From Peribacillus kribbensis DSM 17871 (GTDB lineage: Bacteria > Bacillota > Bacilli > Bacillales > DSM-1321): a stretch of DNA of 64,000 bases. A program made the translations under genes and the position numbers. Shown piece after piece: positions 54,326 through 64,000 of this stretch. Every line of letters starts with the position of its first letter. The first letter of the stretch is position 1. The DNA lies in the NCBI RefSeq assembly GCF_000430765.1, contig NZ_AUMQ01000022.1:62001-126000 (forward strand), in the 5' to 3' direction. The notes beneath the pieces are model-generated. The model saw only the letters and a program-made list of their open reading frames with translations, was not told where the DNA came from and searched no databases.

Positions 54326-54534
54326 GTTTTGGACCTCCTCTATTTAATATCCACGTTATGCCTCAATGTTCGCTATTTTTAATGATTCATATGAGGTGAT
54401 TCTGTTGTCAAAACAGATTGATTGGAGCGTAAGTGTCGAGACATTTTGAGCTAAAATCAGCCTGTTTGCTCCAAAGTCATACATACTTCAAAAACAGCCT
54501 TGAATAAAAATGGCTATAATGCACATTCTTCCCT

Positions 54535-54562
54535 TTGCAAAGCATGCTACAAATGCTATAAT
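54535..54562 (+). promoter_or_regulatory. Sigma-A promoter of speA
   Basis: TTGCAA, 16 bp, TATAAT; 63 bp before the speA start codon. The rest of the 300-bp gap to the divergent flavoprotein gene shows no gene or clear operator. Confidence 0.7.
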
Positions 54563-54625
54563 TCTTTTGTTTTGTTAATACTATAAATGATATCAAAATC
54601 AATGAGTAAAGAGGTGTTAAAGCAA

Positions 54626-56098
54626 TTGACACAGAATGAAACACCCCTTTTTACCGGACTGCTTGAACATGCGAAGCGTAATCCTGTTCAATTTCATATC
54701 CCCGGCCATAAAAAGGGACAGGGAATGGATCCGGAATTTAAAGAATTTATTGGAGAAAATGCGCTCTCCATTGACTTAATAAATATTGCACCGCTTGATG
54801 ATCTGCACTCTCCAAAAGGTATGATCCATAAAGCACACGTCCTTGCTGCTGAAGCATTTGGTGCTGATCACACCTTTTTTTCTGTCCAGGGCACAAGCGG
54901 AGCCATCATGACCATGGTTATGTCTGTCTGCGGACCTGGAGATAAAATCATCGTCCCGAGGAATGTCCATAAATCAGTCATGTCAGCGATTGTTTTTGCA
55001 GGAGCTGTGCCGATTTTTATCCATCCTGAGATTGATCATAACCTCGGGATTTCTCACGGGATTACAACGGATTCTGTGGAGAAGGCCCTTCATCAGCATC
55101 CGGATGCTAAAGGACTTTTGGTCATTAACCCAACTTATTTTGGTATTTCGGCAGACCTGAAAAGGATTGTGGAAATTGCTCATTCTTACAGTGTTCCAGT
55201 CCTTGTCGATGAGGCCCATGGGGTGCACATCCATTTCCACGAAAAGCTCCCGATGTCTGCCATGCAGGCTGGTGCGGACCTATCCGCCACAAGCGTTCAT
55301 AAGCTTGGCGGTTCTCTTACACAAAGCTCGATCCTGAATGTAAGGGAAGGACTGGTTTCCGTAAACCGGGTGAAGTCCATCCTAAGCATGCTGACCACTA
55401 CGTCTACGTCCTATATCCTTCTTGCTTCCCTTGATGTAGCGAGAAAAAGATTGGCCACACAAGGAAGAGAACTGATAGAGAAGACGATAGACTTGGCCAA
55501 TTATATCCGCAGGGAAATCAATGCCATTCCAAAGCTTTATTGTGTCGGAGAAGAAATTCTGGGAAGCAAGGCTACTTACGATTATGATCCAACCAAGCTG
55601 ATTATTTCAATTAAGAAGCTTGGGCTTAATGGATATGATGTTGAAAAGTGGCTTCGGGAAACACACAATATCGAGGTTGAGCTCTCTGATTTATATAATA
55701 TCCTTTGTATTATAACACCTGGCGATACGCTTCAGGATGCCAATGCTTTAATTCATGCCATGCGGGGTCTTGCCCAGGAATTCGAGCACTATTCGGAAGA
55801 GCACAAAGAAACACCTGTTTTGCTTCCCGAGATCCCGGGACTTGCATTGACTCCGAGAGATGCTTTTTACGCAGATACCGAAACCGTCCCCTTTGAAGAA
55901 TCCGAGGGACGGATCATAGCAGAGTTCATCATGGTTTATCCTCCAGGGATACCAATTTTCATACCGGGTGAGATCATTACCAGGGAAAATCTTTACTATA
56001 TTAAGAAAAACCTTGAGGCCGGCCTTCCTGTCCAGGGACCGGAAGACTATGATTTAAAGCACCTGCGGGTCATTAAAGAACATAAGGCCATTATCTAG
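54626..56098 (+). CDS. speA: Arginine decarboxylase SpeA
   Basis: A 490-residue PLP enzyme of the Orn/Lys/Arg decarboxylase group III fold (aspartate aminotransferase type), the first step of agmatine and polyamine synthesis in Bacillus. PLP is bound by K226 in SVHKLGGS; DEAHG (195-199) and FSVQGTSGA also contact the cofactor. Starting at TTG gives exactly the length and N-terminus (MTQNETPL) of B. subtilis SpeA; an upstream ATG adds 13 residues. It is convergent with the SR1-like gene, sharing its terminator. Confidence 0.94.
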   Translation: MTQNETPLFTGLLEHAKRNPVQFHIPGHKKGQGMDPEFKEFIGENALSIDLINIAPLDDLHSPKGMIHKAHVLAAEAFGADHTFFSVQGTSGAIMTMVMSVCGPGDKIIVPRNVHKSVMSAIVFAGAVPIFIHPEIDHNLGISHGITTDSVEKALHQHPDAKGLLVINPTYFGISADLKRIVEIAHSYSVPVLVDEAHGVHIHFHEKLPMSAMQAGADLSATSVHKLGGSLTQSSILNVREGLVSVNRVKSILSMLTTTSTSYILLASLDVARKRLATQGRELIEKTIDLANYIRREINAIPKLYCVGEEILGSKATYDYDPTKLIISIKKLGLNGYDVEKWLRETHNIEVELSDLYNILCIITPGDTLQDANALIHAMRGLAQEFEHYSEEHKETPVLLPEIPGLALTPRDAFYADTETVPFEESEGRIIAEFIMVYPPGIPIFIPGEIITRENLYYIKKNLEAGLPVQGPEDYDLKHLRVIKEHKAII

Positions 56099-56108
56099 CA
56101 CAGTAAAA

Positions 56109-56137
56109 AACCTTGTCCGGTTGACAAGGTTTTTTTT
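56109..56137. terminator. Bidirectional terminator speA/SR1
   Basis: AACCTTGTC / GACAAGGTT, a 5-nt loop, eight T on the plus strand and a T-run on the minus strand. It ends both convergent transcripts. Confidence 0.92.
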
Positions 56138-56167
56138 ATCTATATTTACCCCCAAAGCCTGCCTAGA

Positions 56168-56293
56168 TTATCTCTGTTCTTGAACGCCCTCATCACTGCA
56201 GCAATCGCAGTTAGTGGAATACAAAACATTTACCTTTTCATCATCAAAATGATCAATCGTGCTGTTGCAAGTTTGACAAACAATAGTCCCCAT
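56168..56293 (-). CDS. sr1P: SR1P, GapA-binding small peptide
   Basis: A 41-codon gene. The peptide begins MGTIVCQTCNSTIDHFDDEK and ends with the Cys-rich NCDCCSDEGVQEQR. The MGTIVCQ-C start, HF-DEKV core and C-terminal cysteines match SR1P of B. subtilis, which binds glyceraldehyde-3-phosphate dehydrogenase GapA and stimulates RNase J1. Two cysteine pairs suggest zinc binding. AAAGGAG lies eight bases before the ATG. The gene is shorter than most automatic cut-offs and is easily missed. Confidence 0.85.
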   Translation of the reverse strand: MGTIVCQTCNSTIDHFDDEKVNVLYSTNCDCCSDEGVQEQR

Positions 56294-56331
56294 TTTTTCA
56301 AACTCCTTTAATAAAGTTTTGTGTCCGCTAT

Positions 56332-56345
56332 TGAAAGCGTTTTAA
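56332..56345 (-). promoter_or_regulatory. cre-like (CcpA) site in the SR1 leader
   Basis: TGAAAGCGTTTTAA matches the cre consensus TGWAANCGNTNWCA at all but one position. It lies about ten bases downstream of the predicted SR1 start, where CcpA binding would block elongation. Confidence 0.65.
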
Positions 56346-56360
56346 TCCTTTGTATACTCT

Positions 56361-56389
56361 ATAATAATATAACACATTTAATTTATCAA
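56361..56389 (-). promoter_or_regulatory. SR1 promoter with CcpN box
   Basis: On the minus strand TTGATA, 17 bp, TATTAT. The last spacer bases and start of the -10 contain TGTGTTATATT, which fits the CcpN operator consensus TRTGHYATAYW (as I remember it) at every position. CcpN is known to repress SR1, gapB and pckA when sugar is present. Confidence 0.7.
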
Positions 56390-56544
56390 CCATAAATTGT
56401 ATGTAACATTTAAATTCACTTTTACTTTTTCAGTTCTAATTGGCTTGTAAGATGAATAAGGACATATAATACAATACTTCTGCCTGTGCATATCTTCCCG
56501 GCAGTGGTACTATAAAATAAAATATCTATTAGGAGGACTGTGGC

Positions 56545-56970
56545 TTGTCTGAAAATGCGTATATCAAGCTTGTCGAAGGTTCCGACCGCCAGACCCTGAC
56601 TCTCGGGGATCTGAAAGAATTGTTTCACTATTACAAGCAAATCACTTCCAAAACTGGAGACCAGCTGAACTGGGATTACAGTGTTAAAGCATTTCCTTAT
56701 GACATTAAAGAAATGGCACACGACCGATTTTACTTATCCTCATCCCACGACAAATACAATCATATCATCCTCGGCATATCCAAAGAAAAAATCACCCTAG
56801 ATGACGAATCCGAAAAAATCCAATCTTATATACAGGTCACCCTTCCAGAAAGCTCTACATACGGAGACAAAGGAAAAGCAAATGAATTCTGCAAATACCT
56901 CGCAAAAAAATTAAAAGGAGAGCTGCACCTCTTTAATGGCCGGGTTATGTATTATTATCCTAGACGGTAA
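56545..56970 (+). CDS. DUF1885-like protein
   Basis: A 141-residue soluble protein starting at TTG behind AGGAGGA. It opens SENAYIKLVEGSDRQTLTLG, has YKQITSKTGDQLNWDYSVKAFPY in the middle and ends HLFNGRVMYYYPRR. I believe it belongs to the small Bacillus family DUF1885, but this is memory of the general pattern. Its function is unknown. An imperfect hairpin with a T-run follows at 56971-56997. It is divergent from SR1. Confidence 0.65.
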   Translation: MSENAYIKLVEGSDRQTLTLGDLKELFHYYKQITSKTGDQLNWDYSVKAFPYDIKEMAHDRFYLSSSHDKYNHIILGISKEKITLDDESEKIQSYIQVTLPESSTYGDKGKANEFCKYLAKKLKGELHLFNGRVMYYYPRR

Positions 56971-56997
56971 GGCTGCGGGGGTGCCCTGCGGCTTTTT

Positions 56998-57349
56998 AAA
57001 TGAAAATGATATCAGTGGGTTTCATATAATCCAGCAGGCATTTTGGTATTACAGAGGCGATTTGGGCTGGCGCGATGCAAAGTTAAGAGATAGAAGTGAT
57101 CTCTGCAATCATATGGGAGTTTGGCGTTTCCTGGCTCCATTCAATTGGGTATCCCTCGCTCCCTGTGGAACTCTGATTATAATCAGCAGCCCGTCCAGCA
57201 TCATTAAGTCTTCCTCCAATTACAAAAGCATGGAGAGAGTCTGTCATTCAGCCAGGATGTTAAAAAAAATATTTGAATTCAGGGAAAGAAGAACTTATTA
57301 TCATCAAACATTTTAATTGTGGATGTACGAACCATGATTTACTTCTGCT
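56998..57349. other. Gap before the polysaccharide deacetylase gene
   Basis: About 350 bp with no firm gene. A 54-codon minus-strand frame (listed separately) lies inside, and a hairpin AGAGAT / ATCTCT overlaps its end. The rest shows no motif that I recognise. Confidence 0.45.
57083..57247 (-). CDS. Possible 54-residue protein
   Basis: A frame of 54 codons with protein-like composition (MTDSLHAFVIGGRLNDAG at the start). The ATG directly follows a stop and has no ribosome site, and a GGAGG inside it points to another frame. It may be a decayed gene piece. I recognise no family. Confidence 0.2.
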   Translation of the reverse strand: MTDSLHAFVIGGRLNDAGRAADYNQSSTGSEGYPIEWSQETPNSHMIAEITSIS

Positions 57350-57375
57350 AAAAAAACACCGGCATCTCTCCGGTC
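57350..57375 (-). terminator. Terminator after the deacetylase gene
   Basis: ACCGG / CCGGT with a 7-nt loop and a run of seven T (GTTTTTTT) on the minus strand. Confidence 0.82.
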
Positions 57376-57379
57376 CTTC

Positions 57380-58252
57380 TTACTTCGGTACCTCGATCAA
57401 GGCAGGATCAATAAAGGAGTATCCTTTATCCTGAAAGCCTTTTATGATTCCGGGGAGGGCTTCCATCGTCCACGTCCTGTCATGCATGAGCAGATTGGCA
57501 CCATTTGAGAGATAGGGAGAGCTTATCATAATCTTGGTAAGTGCGTCTTTATTTTGGTATTCCTTCACCCAATCGTATCCAAAAGTCCAGTTCATGATTG
57601 CCATTTTTTCTTGTGCTGCAAGCTTTTTGGAATAAGCTGTATTGGCACCATACGGGGCCCTGAAGAATTTCGGGGCTTCCCCTGTAACCGCTTTAATCTT
57701 CTGGTTCAGCGGCACAATTTCTTTATATTGCTGGCTTTCTGGTATTTGAGTCAGGTTTGCATGAGTTTGGGTATGATTGCCGATTATAAAGCCGAGATCG
57801 TGAAGTTCCTTCAGTTTGGCCTGACCTTCAGGAGAATCGATAAAATGCCCATTCACAAAGAAGATGGCTTTGATGCCGAGACCTTTTAAGGTTTTAGCCA
57901 TTTCAACTGCATGTTTGTCGGGAGCATCATCAATGGTAAGAAGAACTTCTTTTTTATCCGATTTCTCCAACGGAACGATTGACCAGTTATTTGGATTGAT
58001 GCGATATTGGGGAGTGATCGGTTTTACCACGGGATCGGCCTTCTGGGCGTCTGGACTATTTTCAGTTCCATGGGTATCCTGATTCTTCACTTCGGGTTCT
58101 TTCTGCGCTTCCTTTGTCTGTGGCTTTGCTTTTTTAGCCTGAGTCCCTTCCTTATGTATGTGATCTGCTGCTTCTTTTGTTCCAGTACCTGAACAGCCCG
58201 CTGAGACAATGAAGGCTGCCATACAGAGTATGTAAAGGAATTTCTTTAGCAT
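57380..58252 (-). CDS. Polysaccharide deacetylase family lipoprotein
   Basis: A 290-residue exported lipoprotein: lipobox VSAGC with lipidated C20, a charged Lys/Glu-rich linker (about 25-75), then a NodB deacetylase domain. Its motifs are TIDDAPD (metal-binding Asp-Asp), GNHTQTHANL (two metal His), RAPYGAN and LLMHD. This is the usual catalytic set of peptidoglycan or chitin-type N-deacetylases. It would act on the outer face of the membrane, probably on peptidoglycan. The ATG follows AAGGAG; an upstream frame overlaps the next gene. It lies 29 bp downstream of a small membrane-protein gene. Confidence 0.9.
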   Translation of the reverse strand: MLKKFLYILCMAAFIVSAGCSGTGTKEAADHIHKEGTQAKKAKPQTKEAQKEPEVKNQDTHGTENSPDAQKADPVVKPITPQYRINPNNWSIVPLEKSDKKEVLLTIDDAPDKHAVEMAKTLKGLGIKAIFFVNGHFIDSPEGQAKLKELHDLGFIIGNHTQTHANLTQIPESQQYKEIVPLNQKIKAVTGEAPKFFRAPYGANTAYSKKLAAQEKMAIMNWTFGYDWVKEYQNKDALTKIMISSPYLSNGANLLMHDRTWTMEALPGIIKGFQDKGYSFIDPALIEVPK

Positions 58253-58281
58253 TCTTCTTCTCCTTTCATAACAATTAAGTG

Positions 58282-58527
58282 CTATACCGGAATAAACCTG
58301 CTGAGGCAAAGGGTGATCATCCCATAGCTGACCAGGCTCAAACAGGTGATCAACAATGTTCTTCTATTGGATTTTAAGATGGTCTTTCCTATCATCAGCG
58401 CCAGATAACAAAAAATGATGAACATGGTCGTCTTATAAATGATCCGGTCATGACTCGACAGCCATTCTGCCAAAGAATAACCGCTCCAGACCATGGTTTG
58501 AAAAAGAAAAACAATATAGGTTTTCAT
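58282..58527 (-). CDS. Small three-helix membrane protein, unknown
   Basis: An 81-residue protein with three hydrophobic helices (about 3-22, 31-50 and 57-77). The ribosome site TTGGAG lies nine to ten bases before the ATG. It is immediately upstream of the deacetylase lipoprotein and may be co-transcribed with it. I recognise no family. The short size and lack of conserved motifs keep confidence moderate. Confidence 0.6.
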   Translation of the reverse strand: MKTYIVFLFQTMVWSGYSLAEWLSSHDRIIYKTTMFIIFCYLALMIGKTILKSNRRTLLITCLSLVSYGMITLCLSRFIPV

Positions 58528-58724
58528 GGGAATCCAGCTCCAATCTGAAGGCTTTACTAAAAATATATTTTTGGCCAGCGAGATTCATGAAAGGCTGTCC
58601 TTCTTTTTTTAAGCCTGCCTTTTTCCCTAATGAATATAACCCTGTCCTCCTTCCAATAAATCCCCAGTTCGTTTCTCCACTTATACGTACTACCCTTTTC
58701 TTGCCTGTTTTAAGCATAAAAAAA

Positions 58725-58743
58725 GACTGGCAGAATGCCAGCC
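58725..58743 (-). terminator. Terminator of the pdh operon
   Basis: CTGGCA / TGCCAG with a short loop, followed by TCTTTTTTT on the minus strand, just after pdhD. Confidence 0.88.
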
Positions 58744-58757
58744 TTGTATTTTAAAGA

Positions 58758-60167
58758 TTATTTCATAACATGGATCGGAAGTCCAAGAGCAACTTCTGCA
58801 GTTTCCATAGTGATTTCCCCAAGAGTTGGGTGAGCATGGATTGTCATCGCTATGTCCTCAGCAGTCATACCAGCTTCAATGGCAAGACCAAGCTCAGAAA
58901 TCATGTCAGAAGCGCCTGCTCCAGCGATTTGTGCGCCGATGACCACTCCGTCTTCTTTTGTAGTGATGAGCTTCATGAAGCCGTCTGTGCTGTTAAGAGA
59001 CAGTGCACGGCCGTTGGCGGCAAATGGGAATTTAGCAGCTGTGATTTCAATGCCTTCATCTTTAGCCTGCTTTTCCGTATAGCCTACAGACGCCAATTCT
59101 GGATCTGAGAATACTACAGCCGGAATGGCAAGGTAATCGATTTCTGCATGCTGGCCCGCAATTGCTTCAGCAGCAATCTTTCCTTCATAAGAAGCTTTGT
59201 GGGCAAGAGGAGGTCCCTCAACAATATCGCCGATTGCAAAAATATTTTTAACGCTTGTACGGCACTGCTTGTCGATTTCAATAAGGCCTCTTTCAGTCTT
59301 CTTGATGCCGACCTGCTCCAAACCAAGCTCATCCGTGTTTGGACGGCGTCCAACCGTTACAAGTACATAATCAGCTTCAACTGTTTTAGTTTCACCTTTT
59401 GCTTCATAAGTAACGACTACACCATTTTCAGTTTCTTCCACGCCTTTAGCCAGTGCCTTGGTAACAATCTCGGCACCTTTCTTCTTAAGGTTCTTGGCAA
59501 CCAGTGAAGACATCTGCTTTTCAAATCCAGCAAGAATATCGTCCATTCCCTCAAGGATTGTCACTTTTGTGCCAAAGTTAGCATATGCTCCGCCAAGCTC
59601 TGTACCAATGTAGCCTCCGCCGATGACTACCAATGACTTAGGAACTTCTGGAAGCGCAAGAGCTCCTGTAGAATTAAGGACACGCTTAGAATATTTGAAT
59701 GCTGGAAGTTCAATTGGAGTTGAACCTGTAGCAATGATTGCATTCTTGAACGTATAAGTCTGTGCAGAATTTTCATCCATTACACGGATGCTGGTTTCAT
59801 CCACAAAGTAAGCTTCACCGCGGACAATATTCACTTTGTTTCCTTTTAGAAGGCTTTCCACTCCGCCTGTAAGCTTGTTGACGACAGTTGATTTCCAGGC
59901 TTGCACCTTAGAGAAATCAATTTTTACGCCTTCCGCAGTGATACCGATGTCTTCAGAATGAAGCGCATGCTCATAGCGGTGTCCAGCCGTGATCAATGCT
60001 TTTGATGGAATACAGCCGACATTCAAGCACACGCCGCCCATATTTGCTTTTTCAACGATTGTAACTTTCTGTCCTAATTGTGCTGCGCGGATAGCGGCTA
60101 CATAACCGCCAGGGCCTGCACCGATGACAAGAGTATCTGTTTCAATTGGGAAATCTCCAACTACCAT
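58758..60167 (-). CDS. pdhD: Dihydrolipoamide dehydrogenase (E3)
   Basis: A 469-residue FAD enzyme that reoxidises the lipoyl groups of the pyruvate (and other 2-oxoacid) dehydrogenase complexes with NAD+. The FAD site is [10 protein letters not shown], the redox disulfide is C47-C52 in [13 protein letters not shown], the NAD motif is [10 protein letters not shown], and the catalytic His-Glu pair is in HAHPTLGE. The gene begins three bases after pdhC. It is full length and intact. Confidence 0.97.
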   Translation of the reverse strand: MVVGDFPIETDTLVIGAGPGGYVAAIRAAQLGQKVTIVEKANMGGVCLNVGCIPSKALITAGHRYEHALHSEDIGITAEGVKIDFSKVQAWKSTVVNKLTGGVESLLKGNKVNIVRGEAYFVDETSIRVMDENSAQTYTFKNAIIATGSTPIELPAFKYSKRVLNSTGALALPEVPKSLVVIGGGYIGTELGGAYANFGTKVTILEGMDDILAGFEKQMSSLVAKNLKKKGAEIVTKALAKGVEETENGVVVTYEAKGETKTVEADYVLVTVGRRPNTDELGLEQVGIKKTERGLIEIDKQCRTSVKNIFAIGDIVEGPPLAHKASYEGKIAAEAIAGQHAEIDYLAIPAVVFSDPELASVGYTEKQAKDEGIEITAAKFPFAANGRALSLNSTDGFMKLITTKEDGVVIGAQIAGAGASDMISELGLAIEAGMTAEDIAMTIHAHPTLGEITMETAEVALGLPIHVMK

Positions 60168-60170
60168 TTG

Positions 60171-61523
60171 TTACCCCTCCATTAACAATAGTTCTGGATC
60201 GTTTAATAGACGTTTTATATGATTTAATGCGTTTTGAGCAGTAGCTCCGTCAATCATGCGGTGGTCAAAGCTTAAAGATAAGGCAAGTACTGGTGCAGCA
60301 ACAATTTCCCCATTCAGTACAACAGGCTTTTCTGCAATTCGGCCGATTCCAAGGATTGCAACCTCAGGCTGGTTAATGAGCGGTGTGAACCATTGTCCGC
60401 CGGCTGAACCGATATTGCTGATTGTGCAAGAAGCACCTTTCATTTCTGCAGGAGCCAATTTACCTTCACGCGCTTTGCCTGCAAGTTCATTGATTTCATT
60501 TGAAATGCTAAACACTGATTTGCGGTCTGCGTTTTTAACAACAGGAACTAATAGACCCTTTTCAGTATCCGCTGCGATTCCAATATTGTAGTAATGCTTG
60601 TAGATGATTTCCCCTGCTGCCTCATCAAAGGATGTGTTGAGTGCCGGGAATTCACGCAAGGCACTAGTCAATGCTTTTACTACATAAGGAAGGAATGTAA
60701 GTTTGATTCCTTTTTCTGCTGCCACTTCCTTGAACTTCTTGCGGTGTGCAACAAGCCTGGTTACATCTACCTCATCCATCAAGGTTACGTGAGGAGCAGT
60801 GTGCTTGGTATTCACCATTGCCTTAGCGATCACTTTGCGGATAGCGCTCATTTTCTCGCGGGTTTCTGGGAATTCTCCTTCCGGAATTGCCTGTGCTGCC
60901 GGAGCTTTTTCTTCCTGTACAGCTGCTTCCTGAACTGGAGCTTCGGCTGCTTGAGGTGCCGCTTGTCCGCCCTGTGCAAAAGCATCGATATCGCTTTTCA
61001 GGATGCGGCCATGATCAGCCGATCCAGCTACCTGGCGGATGTCTACACCCTTTTCACGCGCATATTTACGCACGGATGGCATCGCAATGATGCGGCGGTT
61101 AGGATCCACATCGGTCTTCGGCTGATTTCCAGCTGGAGCAATGGCTTCTGGAGCAGGAGCAGATTCTTGCGCAGTTGCAGCTTCTGGAGCTTTTCCTGCT
61201 TCACCTGTGGACTGTACCTGTTCCTCAGTCTTCTGTTTCCCTTCGTCCTCGCTGTGATCGCCTTTGAATTGAATGTTTTCATAGCCAGGGGCATCAAAAG
61301 TAATAAGAACATCGCCTACTACAGCCACACTGCCTTCTTCCACTTTAATCTCTTCCACTGTTCCTTCTACAGGAGATGGGATTTCAACGACTGCTTTGTC
61401 ATTTTGTACTTCGCAAAGAACATCGTCCTCTTGAACTTTATCTCCAGGTTTTACAAACCATTTCACGATCTCGCCTTCATGAATACCTTCACCGATATCC
61501 GGAAGTTTAAATTGAAATGACAT
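60171..61523 (-). CDS. pdhC: Dihydrolipoamide acetyltransferase (E2)
   Basis: A 450-residue core of the pyruvate dehydrogenase complex. One lipoyl domain (lipoylated K43 in NDKAVVE) is followed by an Ala/Pro/Glu-rich linker (about 90-125), a peripheral subunit-binding domain (about 145-185), a second Ala/Gln-rich linker, and the acetyltransferase domain with [10 protein letters not shown]. Only one lipoyl domain is present, normal for Bacillus. It is separated from pdhB by 116 bp that contains a hairpin. Confidence 0.97.
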   Translation of the reverse strand: MSFQFKLPDIGEGIHEGEIVKWFVKPGDKVQEDDVLCEVQNDKAVVEIPSPVEGTVEEIKVEEGSVAVVGDVLITFDAPGYENIQFKGDHSEDEGKQKTEEQVQSTGEAGKAPEAATAQESAPAPEAIAPAGNQPKTDVDPNRRIIAMPSVRKYAREKGVDIRQVAGSADHGRILKSDIDAFAQGGQAAPQAAEAPVQEAAVQEEKAPAAQAIPEGEFPETREKMSAIRKVIAKAMVNTKHTAPHVTLMDEVDVTRLVAHRKKFKEVAAEKGIKLTFLPYVVKALTSALREFPALNTSFDEAAGEIIYKHYYNIGIAADTEKGLLVPVVKNADRKSVFSISNEINELAGKAREGKLAPAEMKGASCTISNIGSAGGQWFTPLINQPEVAILGIGRIAEKPVVLNGEIVAAPVLALSLSFDHRMIDGATAQNALNHIKRLLNDPELLLMEG

Positions 61524-61600
61524 GGATTTAACCTCCTCATATTATCGTAAATTTCGCATTAAAGAAAATAAAAAAGTCTGACTATATATAATTTTCATGT

Positions 61601-61629
61601 AAAAGGCTCTCTGTTTCAGAGAGCTTTTT
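61601..61629. terminator. Internal hairpin between pdhB and pdhC
   Basis: GCTCTCTG / CAGAGAGC, a 3-nt loop, with A- and T-runs on both sides. It is a stem typical of terminators, but it is inside the operon, so it probably causes partial termination or protects a processed end. A/T-rich DNA with promoter-like content lies between it and pdhC. Confidence 0.75.
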
Positions 61630-61639
61630 ACTGGTTAAA

Positions 61640-62617
61640 TTAAAAAGTAAGAACCTTTTTGGCCGTTTCGATGACATCCTTGTAGTTAGGAAGCCATACG
61701 GATTCCGCCTGGGAGAATGGATACACGGTATCAGCAGCAGCCACACGCAATACCGGTGCTTCAAGGCTTAATACTGCACGCTCCATAATTTCTCCAATGA
61801 CATGGCTTGCAACGCCTGCCTGGCGCTGTGCTTCTTGTACTACAATTGCACGGCCTGTTTTTTCAACAGATGCCACGATTGTATCCACATCAAGGGGCAT
61901 TAGAGTGCGCAGGTCAATGACTTCAACGGAATGCCCTTCTTTTTCAAGCTCCTCTGCAGCTTTTAAAGATTCATGGACCATTGCGCCATAAGTGATAATC
62001 GAAAGGTCGGTACCTTCGCGCTTGACGTCTGCTTTGCCTAATGGAATGGTATATTCTTCTTCAGGCACTTCCTCACGGAAAGCACGGTACAGCTTTAAGT
62101 GCTCAAGGAAGATGACAGGATCGTTATCACGGATGGATGAAATGAGAAGTCCCTTTGCATCATAAGGTGTTGATGGCACAACCACTTTCAGGCCTGGTGT
62201 CTGGACCATAAGTCCTTCAAGGCTGTCTGAATGCAATTCTGGTGTATGAACACCGCCGCCAAATGGAGAACGGACAGTAATAGGCATATTGTAGCGTCCG
62301 CCTGAACGATAGCGCATACGTGACATCTGGCCTGCAATGGAATCCATTACTTCGAATACAAATCCAAAGAATTGGATCTCAGGTACAGGACGGAATCCTT
62401 GAAGGGCAAGACCGATAGAAAGTCCTCCGATTCCAGACTCTGCAAGCGGGGTATCAAAAACTTTATCTTCTCCGAATTCCTTCTGAAGTCCGTCAGTTAC
62501 CCGGAATACACCACCGTTAACTCCGATGTCTTCCCCAAATAATAATACATTCGGATCGTTTTTAAGTTCATTGCGCAATGCATCATTGATTGCTTGAACC
62601 ATTGTCATTTGAGCCAT
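61640..62617 (-). CDS. pdhB: Pyruvate dehydrogenase E1 beta subunit
   Basis: The 325-residue beta subunit of the thiamine-diphosphate E1 component. [14 protein letters not shown] near the start, [15 protein letters not shown] (thiamine contact), and the [20 protein letters not shown] segment are characteristic. It forms an alpha2beta2 enzyme with PdhA. It begins three bases after pdhA. Confidence 0.97.
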   Translation of the reverse strand: MAQMTMVQAINDALRNELKNDPNVLLFGEDIGVNGGVFRVTDGLQKEFGEDKVFDTPLAESGIGGLSIGLALQGFRPVPEIQFFGFVFEVMDSIAGQMSRMRYRSGGRYNMPITVRSPFGGGVHTPELHSDSLEGLMVQTPGLKVVVPSTPYDAKGLLISSIRDNDPVIFLEHLKLYRAFREEVPEEEYTIPLGKADVKREGTDLSIITYGAMVHESLKAAEELEKEGHSVEVIDLRTLMPLDVDTIVASVEKTGRAIVVQEAQRQAGVASHVIGEIMERAVLSLEAPVLRVAAADTVYPFSQAESVWLPNYKDVIETAKKVLTF

Positions 62618-62620
62618 GGC

Positions 62621-64000
<1,380 letters not shown>

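Larger units (their letters stand above)
56104..56354 (-). ncRNA. sr1: SR1-like dual-function small RNA
   Basis: The predicted transcript runs about 250 nt from the promoter at 56361-56389 to the shared terminator, and contains the SR1P reading frame. In B. subtilis SR1 is a 205-nt RNA that pairs with ahrC mRNA and also encodes SR1P; it lies between pdhD and speA, as here. The base-pairing function cannot be judged without ahrC from this genome. The ends are estimated from promoter and terminator positions. Confidence 0.7.

Noticed and set aside
56936-57316. 126-codon plus-strand frame after the DUF1885-like gene
   Set aside because: It overlaps the preceding gene and its terminator, and the composition is not protein-like.
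60594-61520. 308-codon plus-strand frame opposite pdhC
   Set aside because: It is antisense to the well-identified E2 gene, and its Cys/Phe/Ser-rich product reflects the reverse complement of the E2 linker and lipoyl domain.

Overview
The window is chromosomal DNA from an aerobic, endospore-forming member of the Bacillaceae. Several things point this way: AGGAGG-type ribosome sites with many TTG and GTG starts, sporulation genes (RsfA, YlbJ/SpoVV, YlbD), a bacillithiol gene (bshC), a caa3-type cytochrome oxidase cluster, and a gene order matching the Bacillus subtilis pdhA -> speA -> ykt -> yla -> pyc -> cta -> ylb -> mraZ -> ftsL stretch, read here from right to left. I cannot name the species; the dispersed repeats and moderate GC suggest the Cytobacillus/Mesobacillus/B. 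firmus side of the family. No rRNA, tRNA, CRISPR array or insertion sequence was found.

Left end (1-5.8 kb): the start of the division/cell-wall cluster (mraZ, rsmH, ftsL, 5' part of pbpB) with an apparent MraZ operator, preceded by bshC, a DUF3397 membrane protein and panE. From 6 to 14.3 kb is the ylb block: rsfA, an enoyl-CoA hydratase-like gene, rpmF, ylbN, tmcAL, ylbL, ylbK, ylbJ, coaD and rsmD. From 14.3 to 26.2 kb comes a stretch absent from the B. subtilis order. It holds two tandem subtilisin-family proteases, a LuxR-type two-component pair, structured repeats bracketing them in direct orientation, and a tight panD / ATP-grasp / wHTH / MFS gene set, followed by an acylphosphatase. 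The ylb order resumes at 26.3 kb (ylbG, ylbF, ylbE, ylbD, ylbC), with a YugN-like and a GNAT-like gene after it.

From 31.5 to 40.1 kb lies the respiratory cluster: a DUF420 protein, ctaG, ctaF-E-D-C, ctaB and divergent ctaA. Heme A synthesis, oxidase subunits and assembly factors sit together. Pyruvate carboxylase follows, but the ftsW gene expected beside it is missing. From 44 to 53.3 kb are the yla and ykt genes (ylaN, ylaL, ylaK, ylaI, ylaH, typA, ylaF, suhB, ykzI-like, yktB, yktA), then an FMN dioxygenase and the arginine decarboxylase speA. Between speA and the pyruvate dehydrogenase operon (pdhA-B-C-D, right end) lies a 41-codon gene that I read as the SR1 dual-function RNA/SR1P peptide, with a strong promoter, a CcpN-type box and a cre-like site.

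The most interesting parts are the panD/ATP-grasp/MFS operon (possible beta-alanine-derived metabolite), the SR1 locus with its control sites, and the repeat-bracketed protease/two-component cassette.
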